In this document: piece by piece, positions 25,020-61,331 of the stretch
Layout of the letters: each line of letters opens with the position of its first letter
Position numbering within the stretch: position 1 is the first letter of the stretch
NCBI GenBank assembly: GCA_914767715.1
Contig: OU612067.1
Span: 22,420,162-22,484,161, forward strand
Direction: 5' to 3'
Source: Membranipora membranacea
Lineage: Eukaryota > Bryozoa > Gymnolaemata > Cheilostomatida > Membraniporidae
Length of the DNA stretch: 64,000 nt
Made by a program: the position numbers and the translations under genes
The notes under the pieces: generated by a model
Told to the model about the DNA's origin: nothing
The model's database searches: none
What the model saw: only the letters and a program-made list of their open reading frames with translations

Positions 25020-26219
25020 CTGTAAAAGATTCAATCATAAAAGGAAACTATCACTGTTAGTTCTGGTTGTTGTCAGAGAGCACTTTCAAACTGAGTGATT
25101 GTTGCTAGAATTCAGAACCAACTGTCTTTACACACCCTTTGAACCCAGCAATAGATCAGTCAGTCAAACCGCCTAAGCAACTGAAAGCAATGCCTTACTA
25201 ATAATAAACACTCAAAATGGCATATCGCATCACGGCCTATTGGCTAAGATCAAAGTGTCACTGCCAATGGCCGATTAATGCCGTTCAGTTTTGACAGCTC
25301 GCTGCACACCCATGTTCAGGATGTCTTCTATGGCCTAACCTCTAGGATGCATTCTAGTTTTCTAGGATGTATCACATTCTAAGTATGAAGATTTAGGGCA
25401 CCTTGCGTCTCTCTTTAGGGGCAGCCAATTTTCTGTTTCTTACTAAACAGCAAAACAGATTTACTATTCTCTACCATCTCCTCGCAACAAGCCAAACAAT
25501 ACTACAAGGACTTTTGCAAAACAAATGCCTAGAGCCTGAAATTCTCAGTTAACCTGGCAGCCACTCAACAGATTTCTTTCCCATTATGGAAATACGAATG
25601 CTAGCCATAGACACTTGTCAAGCAGGGAGAATATAACCCACTCACATACACAGGCTGGGGGTGCAGCCACTCCCAGTAACAGAGGCAGGAGTCATAGCCA
25701 CCTCAGTACTCATACCTGCCTCTGCATGTATAAGTAAAGACAGGGTGCACGATACGCCATCCATTAGAAAGGATACAGCAGAGCTCTCAACCTATCGGAT
25801 TTAGCCTGAGTTACTCAGGTTTTTAGGTTCAACTCAGGCAACTCAGGGGATTTTAGAATAAGAGCTAAAAACTCATACTTTGCCACATATTTATAAAAGA
25901 TGGACAAAAACTCCCAGTGTGGTCTTGTTGTATTGTTATATCTGAAACTAGGGGTTTTAGGATACCCAATACAACTAAACTTGATACAATTGATAGAACA
26001 GGCTCACCTCAAATAACTGTTACAAATATCTGATTTCTAAGGAAGATCTTCTCAGTGCAGAGCTATCATTGGATTGTCCTCTCTACTAGCCGCCAGCCTC
26101 TTGGGATGACTCTACAAGTAACATAATCCTCGTATATAATATATTGGAGTTGGTACAAAATTATACTATAATATCTGCACTATCTGTTTGCCGCTATGTG
26201 ACTGACTGGTTTCTGGTAT

Positions 26220-26325
26220 TCTAAGTGCTCAGACTCCAAGGCGCAGGGAGTTACTTATCAACCTATCAGGAGTTTGATAGCTTGCGCAAGTAACTCCCTG
26301 CGCCTTGCAGTGTGAGCACTTAGAC
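26220..26325. mobile_element. Palindromic mini-element with TAAGTGCTCAGAC ends
   Basis: The left end TCTAAGTGCTCAGACTCC and the right end GAGCACTTAGAC are inverted. The inner arms pair over AAGGCGCAGGGAGTTACTT, with a loop of about 30 nt. The same terminal motif recurs at 31868-32052 and in each copine unit. Confidence 0.8.
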
Positions 26326-26337
26326 TAGGTTTATGGT

Positions 26338-26410
26338 AGCCTGTCTTAACAAGCTTTGTTCGATGGGGGGGGGTTCCTCCCCCACTGAACAAAGCTTGTT
26401 AAGACAGGCT
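26338..26410. mobile_element. Perfect 24-bp-arm hairpin with a G-rich loop
   Basis: The arm at 26338-26361 starts AGCCTGTCTTAACAAGC and its exact reverse complement occupies 26387-26410. The loop carries a G run then a C run. Half-copies with the same core (TTGACAAGCTTT) occur at 31033-31055 and 38002-38028, so this is a repeated family. Confidence 0.82.
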
Positions 26411-27668
26411 AGGTTTCTGGCTGAGTCATGTTATTTAATATTATTATATCCCAAACTCCCTATTTATACCTTTGTACTCAATAACATTCAAAAATGGGAG
26501 TTGCCTTCACTTTATGCGTGGCGGGGCAACTCAAAAGTAATCTATGATGGCTATTACAATTTGGCTAATATATTATCCTAATTCTAATAGGCATCATATA
26601 TTACTTTGGAGTTGCCCAACCACACTTAAATTCAATATAACAGTACGATTATAATTATTATTGAATAAGGTTTATCCTCCTAGGCACCCTAGTATACTGT
26701 CAAAACAGAACAAAAAAACCAATTCTATGGAAGCACACATCTCCACTAGACAGAAGAAAAAACTTGAACAGAGGACTTTCTTTGATCGGCAGCTGAACGT
26801 TAGATACAGAAGAAGCTTAGCCATGCTGCCTAACTGCGACACTTCCTCTCCGCTCTCACATTATCTGAAGTTAATACCCGTCAACAAATCCACTTAGCTC
26901 TGGTATCGCTGATCATAGCCACTTATAAGACATCCCCATTCTGTGTCAATAGTTACATTTTGATAATCAAGTCATATTATAGTATGAATACTTACAATAC
27001 ATCAATTTTGACGGGTTCGGCCAATTTTGCCTTCGTTGCTAGGCGCAATAGCATCTTTATTTTTCGCTTGAATACACAGATACAAGTCTCTACCATCTTC
27101 TCACTCATCTCTGGCTTACATAACGTTCAAGAGAAGTATATCTGACTTTTTCATAGCTCAACAGTTGAAGGTATCAAAGAGGCGCAATGTCTAAGATGTC
27201 TTCACGATAGGCCTACCTGACAATTTTACCTATTTAGTAGGGATCGGCTCCCAGTGTTAAGGGTTTTTTCCATCCCCTCCCTATCTCCCTTATTTCAGCT
27301 TCATCAACCAGAAAATTCGGTAAGCATCTATTTGCAAGGGAAACTCTGATTTTCTCCCTATAAACTCCACAGTACATTATTATACATAATCCATTACTGC
27401 TTGTATGCCGCTATTAATTATCTTCACCGAACAACACGCTATTGATAGGGCTGTCGGTCCAAGTTCAAATAAATAAACAATATCATTTGTAAAAGAAAAT
27501 CTGGTAAAAATGACGCAATGCGGCAATTCATAATATGAATGGCCAAGTGTTTGCTTAGAAATATGAAAAATGAGGGCCGAATTACGAAAAACATGTTTGT
27601 TAAACTCGCAAGAATGAGTACTCGAAATAGTTTGTGCCTGAAGGGCAAGGCCCCAATGTTTGCGTCCA

Positions 27669-27813
27669 TTTACTCTCAGTTTGTAGGCAGGTTGGAGCAC
27701 ACCTGGGGAACCAACCGGTCCCAATAGTCAGTGGGCTGCAGTGGGACTCAAACCCATGACCTTCAACGCTCGCGTGCTGAAGTCCGGTGCTCTAACCAAC
27801 TGAGCCACCTCCT
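27669..27813 (-). repeat. tRNA-derived SINE-like sequence
   Basis: On the minus strand, 27812 down to about 27738 reads like a tRNA head: A box TGGCTCAGTTGG and B box GGTTTGAGTCC at tRNA spacing. The anticodon arm does not fold into a proper stem, and the sequence continues past the acceptor end into GGTTGGTTCCCCAGGTGTGC, so it is better read as a SINE head or tRNA pseudogene than as a working tRNA. Confidence 0.6.
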
Positions 27814-29279
27814 ATACCTGCACTGCGAGACGCAGAGTGGTACTCCGGGTCTACCAACTTTTCATGTATGGTCTTCACTAAGAATAATAAAAACTAATGC
27901 CCAAAATTCAAGATGACAATCTGTTATGAAATAAACTTTACCTGAACTTCAATCCTGAAAGTCAGTTGGCTATAACTCCTTGGTTATATTGAATGACTGT
28001 TAACCAGAAAATGGATCATCCTTACGGCTAAGGCTTGCAGGCGCTGTCGCGCAAATATTGCCACACCTTACTAAAAGTGTAAGCAAACCTGTTTATAATG
28101 CAAGCATCCAGTCGTCACAGCCAACAAAAGGCACTTGATTTTTTATTGGCTGTACTATCAGCTTTAGTATAGGCTTTTGTAAAAACTTTAATATGGGCTT
28201 TTGTTAAGGCTTTTGTATAGGCTTTGTTTTTGCTTTAGTTTGGCTCATGTATCCCTGCAGCCTACAATCTATTCAATAATGAATAAACTGCATAGCTGCG
28301 AAGATGAAATAGTATGTGTTTGTGGAATACAAACACATAATTCCCCCCCCCCCCCCCCTATCCAGTCATCATTTTCATTCATTAAATCGTATAGATCAAA
28401 CTCAAGACTCTGAGCTAAGACAGATAGAAGGTGAAAAGTTTTGTGCGAACATATTATTGCGCTGGTACAGCACTAGATTTGGATGAAAAAGGGGGAAAAT
28501 TTATACATTTGTACAAAGAAGTGCTAAGAATTTTTCAGCGTTGTTTTTCATGAAGTTTTCAAATTAAATGTTGGCATCTCTATCACAACAAAACAAAAAC
28601 CTTTGTTTGCATGAGTCATCAATAAACCTAATATAAGCTTACTTACATATAACATCTGTGATGAGCTTCGCCGTTTGTCTGCAGCCTCACCAACAGTTTG
28701 TACATGGTTATCAATGGCTCGATGTAAAATTGTAGGACAACGAATCGTATACTGAGATCAAGTGATCTTGCTAACTTTCAATACAATGACAACGATCTAA
28801 TGAGTGAAGCCCATAGTTTATCCCTAACTCTATGGTGAAGCCACAGGTTGAACACTATTTGCTGTCAGTGTATTTGGGAGAAGCTTACTTCTTGTGCTCG
28901 TTACTGAATTTTACAACATTATTGCAAATTACTTCTCAGTAAAATCACTGACAGAAAAACTAAACTACCAGGTAACTGTTATCCTTTGATAAAACTGTGA
29001 AATCAGTCATCGGCATGTAAATCAAAACAAATTTACACTGCGTTTGTAACTGCTTCCTTACTGATGTAAGCGAGGGATGCAGAATTAACGTACGAACCTC
29101 GATGCTTTGAGCTGAAAATGGTGTGCTCAAAATTCACACCAACAGGAAACAGACAAGTAAAAAGTTATTGACTGTAATAATATTATTTTTTATATTATAT
29201 ATTTAAGTATTTACAATCATTACTATCATTATGCATATGTCAGGCAACTCATATAATCAGTCAGTCAAAATTGCAGGTC

Positions 29280-32200
29280 TCATGTTCCCTGCTTGGCTGC
29301 TTTTCTAGCTAGATACCTCTCTCTAGCACTCATCACAGACTCTGTGTCATGTCTTTTGCCAAAGCGATCCTTCTTTTCAGTAGATTCATTAATGTACATT
29401 TTATCTTCTGCAGTCGAATCGGCTGTGTCAGTAGGGGGCGCTTCAGAACTTTTAGGTTTAGGTGACCGCGATTTTTGACGCCTACCATCTACAATATGAA
29501 ATACAAGCTTATGTATTTCCTAGTTATACAAACTTGGGGCTTTCGCTTCTGATAGAAAGTCATCGGCTACCAGAAATTCAATTCCGTGCCGCCTCGACAA
29601 AAGAGACTTACATGGGGTATCAGCGCGATTGTTCGCGATGAGTTTCGGCCATTTGATTGCTACAGATTGGTATTCATGATTTTAAATGAATGCAAGATTT
29701 AGCACTAAGGTAAAACCCTGAATGCGTTAAATGAAAAGGAGTATTTGCATTGCATAGCATATTATATGATATTATTATTTTATCACATATCAAGTGAAAG
29801 GTAACCATTAATAGTAGGATAATGAACAATGGATGTAGAATAAAGGCGCCACGTTGATGAGCCACGCATTCCATAGTTGGGTGTGGACTATGCTATGTCT
29901 ACCCCCAAGTGCTAAAGGGAGTTTTAAAAATCCCAAAACAACATAACACAGACACTGCAGCTGGGGGGGGGGCTGCCGGGCGATGGAGGGGGGGGGCAAG
30001 AGTCTGGGGGGATCATACTACATCTAAACTAACCTTTGTGTTTCTTCTCGTCTCTATCTGTGTCCCGATGTTTGTCTTTTTCTTTATCGTCACTCTCTGC
30101 TCTGTAAGCCAATAAGGTTAAAGGTTAGGTTTATCTTACATCAAGGACAACAAACAAGGGACAGGATATCACTGGAGCTGTCAGTACACTCATATTATAT
30201 CTTTATACACCATATGTAAAAAATCATACAGCTGTTTCTTTGCCAATGGAAAAAAAGATGCAATCAGATTTGCTGTTTCTTTGCCAATGGAAAAATAATG
30301 CAATCAGATTTGCTGGCTGTGTTTGCAGTAACATATAGCCAAGAAATACAACAGCAAGCCTGGTTTAATCACGCCCAGGTTTATCGAACGCTTTGGTTAA
30401 AATTCTCGAAGGTATTTTTTGGAAAGTAGCAGGCAAGGTGGGCGGTTTTGCTGTGACACTCTGTTTTCCTGCACAATTATTGTGGACAAGTCGGGAGAAG
30501 GGGAGAAGGGGAGGGGTGTGTATCATATAAGTACAGGCGTCGATCTGGTTAAGGTTCTGTATCTTGTTTTGTCCGACCGTGATGTTAAGTATTTTAGTCA
30601 GGAAGAGTCCTTAGGCTAGCGTCTCAATCAAACGGCTCCATCATCTTAAACTCAACAATGCTCTTCTTAATTTCAAGTCCAGACTTAGGCCTAGACCATC
30701 AATGTACTACATACTGATATATATATAATATGAAGGCCTACCTGTGTCTATCTGATCTATGTTTGTCATGAGATTTTTGTAGATGTGATTGTCTGTCTTT
30801 ATCTTCCCTTCTCTCTCCATCCCTGTGAAATTTCGAGCTATTTTTCACCCTGTCACGACTATGTGACCTAGACCGCGATCATGGTCGACCTGTTTTGTTT
30901 TGGGGCAGACTGTCTTCTTCTGAATTCCGACGCCTGTACTGCCTACAAAGATATATAATTGCAGGCTAAGTAGACTAATAAGATTTCAGTCATACAAGTA
31001 TTTGATGATTATAGTGGTCCATAAGTGAGTGAAGTCTGTCTTGACAAGCTTTATTAGTGGAGGGGGGAGGGAACTTCTCACAACAACAACAACATAAAGT
31101 GAGAGCTACACATTGACATTCATCAGATTTACTCTGATCCCAATTCTTTTTGACCTTTGGTCTTCGGGTAGTCTGAGCCCCCCAGACTTTGCCCTCCGCC
31201 TGACGGCCCCCCCCCCCCCGGCGACGGGAAAGTCTGAGAACAATGCAGGATAATACAAGTTATAAAGGGGTAATCTAAAACTGCAATATCTATTGAATTC
31301 TATTCATGCCACCTACTATATTGCTCCAGGTATAAGTTTGAGTTTTCTAGTTTTTATCCTTTTTAGGACTGTCAGCCTCTTTTTCTAGTTTGACCTTTAT
31401 CTCCACCTGATCTTTGTCTTCTGTAGCCAATTTTGCATCAGGCTCTGAACCCAAAGTCTGTTTATAGAGATTACGATAAAATCCAGACATATCCGACTGC
31501 TTCGTGACGTCTAAAGCATCTACAACAAAGTGATGATATATTAAAATAAATCTTGCTGCTAAATGGCAACTTAAATTGGGTAAGTATTGCAGTATGTAAT
31601 TTCATTTATTTTTGTTGATTATGTTTTGAGGCAGATGAGGAATCTAGTGGAAATTAAGAAGCGGCAAGGACTGCATCCACCATCTAACCCTACCCATCAA
31701 TCCACCATATGGGCAAACACCCCGTATTATTTTTTGTAAAATGACAAAATTTCTCTCAACATACCCACATGGATATGCTCAGTTTTCAAAATGTGAAGAT
31801 CCTTACTTGGCCTGGGAACAGCCAGCCCTATCTCTACTCTAAACTCTAAAACATGGCTGGTTTAGTCTGATATTGACAAGTCTAAGTGGTCAAACTGCTG
31901 TGAGTTTGTGTCATCAAAATATTAATCATGATTCATTATTGAATGCCACAAACTCGAACTTGCTGCCATTTGCCAAGTCTAAGTGCTCAGACTGCTGCTC
32001 AGCGTCCTGTGTCAAAAGTTCGATCTTGCGGCCATCTGAACACTTAGACTACATATAGAACAGCGAATCCTTACCTTCCAATGCCTCCTTTCTTTTCTCC
32101 TCCTCTTCTAAGGCTTGCATTTCAGCCATCTTCTTCTTATATGCTGATGTCACAAATTTCTCTTTGTATTCAAATTCATCACCCTCCGCTTCACGTTCCT

Positions 32201-34912
32201 GTTAGAGAAAATATTGAAACAAATATATAAGCGTGGGATTGTAAAGGTTCTTATTTCATCAGCGTGATGTTGATAATAGCGTCATGTCACTGGTAGCTTC
32301 ATCATAACAACCCAACAGAAAGCTGCGCCATGAGTAGACTATATTCCAATGATTTAATTCCTTAAAACCTCTTAGCGATGCTCATGTTAATCATTTTTGG
32401 TTGCAGCTTTTAAGCTAAATACACATGGTTATGCCTGTGGTTTACACAATTTTAACATACAACATATGTGGTTCTCTATGGTATTGGGTAGTCCTCAAAA
32501 CTTAATCACAACCTCAACATCACAATCTCAGCGCTTTTAGTGGCATAACAACACAACAAGAGTATAAAACCCTTGGACATTCGTCTGTAAATCACAGGTT
32601 GAGAATCTACTAGAAAAATCTGATTTTCTGAATAGGGAGACCGGTAATGCTCAGTAACTCGAAAAAAGCAGACAGCTATGGACATTGACCTTCATATAAA
32701 CAGGAGTTATAAAGTATGAGAGAATCTTGAACACTTTCTTCGCTTGTAGGTAGAGCTTCCACTGTTATAGTGCGCGTAATATTATCAAACATAGAGAGTG
32801 GATTGAAACAGACTTACAGACAAGGCTACCTACAGCATAGTTTTAATTATATTATAATCATTAGTCATTATGTGCCAGCCTCATACCTTTTGTACTTTCT
32901 TCTCCGATCTCCTTTCATGCTCCTTCTGTCTCTTTTCAGCTGCCTTGATCAGCCCTCCAATGTATCTCGACTGTGAATATAAGCATAAGTCATATTCAAA
33001 TATTGCTGCACGCCTCAATTGTGCTGCGTTGACTTTTCTCGGAAATCATAGCAATGTGAACTCTGGTGTGACCCTACACAACCGGTACGATCAGAGAAAC
33101 CTTAATTGATACCAAGAACTGACATATTGCTAGAGTGTATGGATCAATCTAGGAAATTGCTATTTCTATGTGCATCACTGCAAGGTGCTTGGTGTTTCCT
33201 GGTCACTATTTACGAAAAATCACCTGCTATTTAGGAGTTGTTCTCTCTTTCACATGCAAGTTCAGAGAGTTGACAGCTCCATATAGCAATTAAAATGTAG
33301 AGCAGTTGTGTCTCAACTTCAGACTCATAACCTCTCATATGCAGCCGTAAGTCCTATTGTGTTTTTTTATTCAAAATTTTAGGTTATGTTATTAGATTAA
33401 GAGAATTTGATTTTTATTTATTTTTTAAAATAGGAGGACTCCCTGCCTAGGGTTTTCCTTTGGGTCAACAATTGCATGTCATTTTCTCTTGGTAAAAGAT
33501 GTCGGCGGAAATAACAGTATAACATCATTCACATGTTTAGGCATCCTTGTATAGCGTGATGCACCTACGCTGTCTACATGGCACATACATACTGTGGTTT
33601 CAACATGGCCAACTACCTTGAATGTGGCCCGGAATCTAGAGTCTGGCCTCATTGTTATTCAGGGCAAGAAGACAGGTTCTTTTCCTATATCTATCATTAT
33701 TATTTTACAAGTTTCGGATACCGACCTTCTTCTCTACAGAATCTTAAGACTGGTTGAGTTTCTGTTCATACTGCTCTTTTTCTGTGTTCTTCATATCATC
33801 ATACAATTCATCGTAACAATAGACGTTCGGATCATCAGCCAGAGCTTTATCAATCTCCATTTGTGTCTAAATGAAGAGAAATTATGTCATTATCTAATGA
33901 GACAGCAGTCCTCAACAAGTTCTCATCTTATGATTGCAATGTTACCAAGCTTCCTAATGCCTCTATGCTGTTCTTATTATCACAGCAAACATTGAAGCAA
34001 GGGGTCGTTAAGTATGACTCATTAATGTGATTGTGTAAGAATCTGGTTTCTCAGTCTAATTTAGGGTACTGCCCTAGACTCATTAACAGCCTTTGACCCA
34101 GTAAATCAACCAGTTGATTCACCATGTTGGGCCAGGGGTCCAATAAAAATGACCAGAAATGGTATCTGAGATTTTGCTGCAGACATGAACAAGACCTGCC
34201 AGAAGTCTGCCACCAAATTCGCACACTGATCCGCTAAATGAATGACTAAAAAGGCAAGAGATTTGAGCGAAGTGAATGTGAGTAGTTTGTCAGAAAAGGC
34301 CTCTTGCTCATTCTCATTCGAAAACTTGCTGGTCATTATATTTGATTGTGAAGATATTTTCTTACTGTAGGGAAACTGATGATCATCTTTAGTTTACCTG
34401 TCTTTTGGTTTTATTTTTCTGTGAGGTGAGATTAATTTCTTTGTTGACAGCCGCCATCCCATCCTACATAAGACAAGATAACTGGTTGTGGTAATATACA
34501 AATACAACAAAGCTGAGGGGTGAGCGGGGGTGGAGTCTCAGTGATTCTTAAAACAGATAGAAGATAGATTAGGCCTATCTCTCCACATGACCTACATTTT
34601 AAATTGGAACCTGAAATCAGAACGTCAAAATTGCAAATAGGTTTTTAATTTTTTATGAGGCATGTGTTATATCAGTTTCAATACTTCGAAATCCTGCAGC
34701 ACATTTAGACATAAAAATAATGATTATCAAGTCTAGGGTCGTCGGTCGCCTTTACTCAGTACAGTCTAATATTAAAATATGAGGGGGGGGGGGGGGGTTC
34801 AAGTCGAGTAGGGTGAGATGAGCTTTACCTCTTCACTATCACTGTCGAATATACTGGCTTTCTTGAGGGGAACTGCTGCTGCTGCTCTTCTTAGGAAGCC
34901 TAATAAGACCAT
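29280..34912 (-). CDS. NSRP1: NSRP1 / CCDC55-like nuclear speckle splicing regulator
   Basis: Minus-strand exons: 34829-34912 (ATG, ending KKASIFDSDSEE), 34398-34463, 33726-33866 (ALADDPNVYCYDELYDDMK), 32887-32970 (RYIGGLIKAAEKRQKEHERR), 32075-32198 (KFVTSAYKKKMAEMQ), 31348-31519 (ALDVTKQSDMSGFYRNLYKQ), 30742-30942 (RS-rich), 30034-30101 and 29280-29488 (ESVMSARERYLARK, then TGA). These blocks occur in the NSRP1 order. The family protein is nuclear, binds splicing factors and affects splice-site choice. Junction phases match except around 31348, where the exon end is unclear: a TAG closes the frame there. Two in-frame stops lie inside otherwise good coding sequence: TAA at 33744-33746 (avoidable if a donor at about 33771 is used) and TGA at 30879-30881 in the RS region. 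It is therefore either a decaying copy, a sequence with errors, or a gene with exon variants I have not resolved. Confidence 0.85.
30231..30314. repeat. 41-bp direct tandem duplication, two copies
   Basis: GCTGTTTCTTTGCCAATGG starts at 30231 and again at 30272, each followed by an A run and GCAATCAGATT. It lies in an NSRP1 intron. Confidence 0.85.
31868..32052. mobile_element. Nested AGTCTAAGTGCTCAGAC-family elements
   Basis: Two direct AAGTCTAAGTG motifs (near 31879 and 31976) and an inverted AACACTTAGACT end at 32052 bracket short inverted segments such as GAGTTTGTG and CACAAACTC. This looks like one palindromic mini-element beside or inside another. It lies in an NSRP1 intron immediately before exon 32075-32198. 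Confidence 0.65.
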
Positions 34913-37127
34913 ATCTACAAAGAGGGATAGAATAAATATAATAGAATAACAGAATAAATAATAATAATATACAAATGCTGCATCCCTCAGCAGCCTCAAG
35001 TCAATAAATTTAATAACACATACTTACTTGCCTCCCAATTGATCCTAGGAGCCAGTTCGAGGCATATGGGAACACAGAACAAAACAGCTAATGTGTTTCT
35101 AGCTCCCTGTTTATGTAGCACTATTATAATATAATTAAAAATATTATTTATTATAAGAATATATATAGTATACTGTTAGTGTTACTCTTTTTGATGATAT
35201 GATCAGCAATCAGCATACATAGGTTGCTTTTAAAGAGCTATATAATATAAACCATTGTATAATGAATTAAAAAGCATATCAGCTAATATCTCCTCCCTGA
35301 AGAGGGAGCTCATTGATCATTTGAATGAAAAAAGTGTTGGGGAGCTTGCAAATCATGAAACAACTTAGGAAATTTACTTTTTTGAGGGGGCTGCCATCTT
35401 TTTGCATTGATAACCAAAGTTCTACTTCAAGACTTATCTTTAGTTGCATCATTTACTTAAAAACAGATCAGTAGTAGAAAAAGCAATAGTTGAAAAGAAA
35501 AAACACTGACATCTAACAATTATGAACGTGAATTCTTTCCAAATTATCATCATTAGATGATTGGTTATCATTGCTCTGAACAGATCAGTTGTGTTATTCA
35601 GGTACTGTAGGAAGGTAGGGCCTGCCTACCATCCCACCATACATACACAGAGAGAGTGAGAGCTCAGAGTTGATATAACATAATATTAATTAACAAACAA
35701 GTACAGACTGTCTGTGAGTATGACATGAAGTTGAGTAACTAAGTGTTGATATTGAACTAAGCAATTGGGTGTCTTACTCATTTAAACTGTGTACAGTACA
35801 GCACAGGAAATATATTTACAGCAAAGTGAGTGTGTTGCTGAATTTGATCAGTGAGAATGATTTGGAGAATAGATAGATATTTAGGTAGATTTATGAATTT
35901 GGAAAGTAAAACTTGTCTTTCTGTACAATAAATAAGCAGAAGTCTCCTAGTGAGTGTCTAGCTGCCGGCCTACTACTCTACTTTTGACATTCTGGCCTGG
36001 GTTTGTCCTGGCAACGGTTAATGATTGACTGTCACATATATTTTTCCTTACTAGGGATCCTTATCAGAGGTTGGGTACTTGAGACAGGGGGGTCCTTGGG
36101 ACTTACATGCCTTTACTCTGCCAGGACATTGGTATCAACCTGAAGTGGTTGATACTGGACATTGGCAAAGTTAAGGTAGCAAGTCACAGGGGCCCATGCT
36201 TGAACCATACTTTCATTTCACCTGTTTTACCTATGTGAAGTGTGCTTGTTTACATGTGTGTTACTCGTTCTTGTTGCCAAAGTGTTGACTCTGATCCACA
36301 AGTTGGATGCTATATTTCCCCAAACTGGCTGTGCAACAAAATTGTGGGTCTGGTGGGGTTCAGCTTTGATGTTTCTTAAATACAGGTTAAGTTAGTAACT
36401 TGTTGTGGGCCTGACAGTGTGACTTTAAATAATCATTAAAATCGCCCTCTTCATTCATGACCCTAACTAACGCCGACAACGTCAACATCGACACTCTGAT
36501 AGGATGGCTGACACTTTAATAAAGGGACACAGAAAATACAGCATGAGTGGGCTAACACAGTTTTACAAAAATGGTATTCGAGTTTTTTGAACTCCCTTCT
36601 TTTATCAAAGACATTTCAAATACATGTTGATTTAAGTTTTTGCTTTATATATAACACTCGCTCTTATTATGATAGCCATGCCATGTACTATTTCGAGCGG
36701 TAAAAATAGAGTAGATATTTATCTACCTACGTCAAAAATTGCGGCCACATAACTTTCAGTGCACAAGGTATATCGGTACTGCCTCTTTTCCTCATGGAGA
36801 CGAAGCAGTGAATGGGCTCTCAGTCCACACCACTTTAGTGTAGACTATTTGTGAATGATTAGCAGGCGTGAAAATTGATTGTCACTTCAGTTTGCTTAAT
36901 GCGGAAGCTAGGCTTTATGACAGGTTTTCAGGTGTTCAATACATTCTGCTCAAAAACATATATCTATATCATGCTGACTGATTTAGATTACTACAACTTT
37001 GCAATCACAAGGGGCCATGTCTAATATTTATAAAGAATTCTAATATTGATCATGAGTCTGTCAATGCACTATTTTTATCATCTTACAGATAGTCAGTATT
37101 ACCAAGGAGTAAGAAACTATAACTCCA
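34913..37127. promoter_or_regulatory. Shared upstream region of divergent NSRP1 and copine genes
   Basis: NSRP1 starts at 34912 going left and copine at 37128 going right, so this 2.2 kb must carry both 5' ends. No core promoter can be named with confidence. A palindromic element lies at 36087-36197. Confidence 0.45.
36087..36197. mobile_element. Palindromic mini-element, GGACTTACATG family, copy A
   Basis: The element begins GGGGTCCTTGGGACTTACATG-like and ends in the inverse near GTCACAGGGGCCC. The core GGACATTGGTATCAACC is inverted as GGTTGATACTGGACATTGG. A second copy lies at 61242-61331. Confidence 0.72.
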
Positions 37128-60994
<23,867 letters not shown>

Positions 60995-61241
60995 ATACTA
61001 TTATTGAGTGTAAATCATATACTTAATAATAATTATTATTAAGTCTATGGTGTAAATATGTCACGTTGATGTGAAGTGGCCCTCATTTTAAGCTCAACAT
61101 CATTAATGACCATGACTATAATTCTATCCCTCTCTGATTGACTCGGAGTTGTCTGTCTATGGAAGACGAGCAATGACAAACAATTATTTTTATTTTTCCC
61201 GAGAAAAAATGTTGGTTGTGATCTCACCGAGTGAACTATAA

Positions 61242-61331
61242 CCATGGGCCCCTGGGACTTACATGTATTTACTTTGCCAATGTCCAGTATCGACCACTGG
61301 ACATTGGCAAAGTAAAGACATTAAGCCCATG
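61242..61331. mobile_element. Palindromic mini-element, GGACTTACATG family, copy B
   Basis: CATGGGCCCCTGGGACTTAC at the left and TTAAGCCCATG at the right enclose a hairpin with 18-bp arms (ACTTTGCCAATGTCCAGT and its inverse) and a 7-nt loop. It directly abuts the 347-bp-arm inverted repeat. Confidence 0.78.

Larger units (their letters stand above)
25020..29279. other. Intergenic region between the LRR gene 5' side and the NSRP1 3' end
   Basis: No exon is recognised. It holds the hairpin elements at 26220-26325 and 26338-26410, a SINE-like sequence at 27669-27813 and homopolymer runs (for example a C run near 28346). The LRR-gene promoter is presumably in its left part. Confidence 0.5.

Noticed and set aside
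24637-25038. 133-residue minus-strand open frame as one protein
   Set aside because: Its 3' two-fifths reads through the GTAAGT donor into the intron and MITE; only 24888-25019 is taken as an exon.
27738-27812. Functional tRNA gene on the minus strand
   Set aside because: The A and B boxes are present, but the anticodon stem does not pair; a SINE head or tRNA pseudogene fits better.
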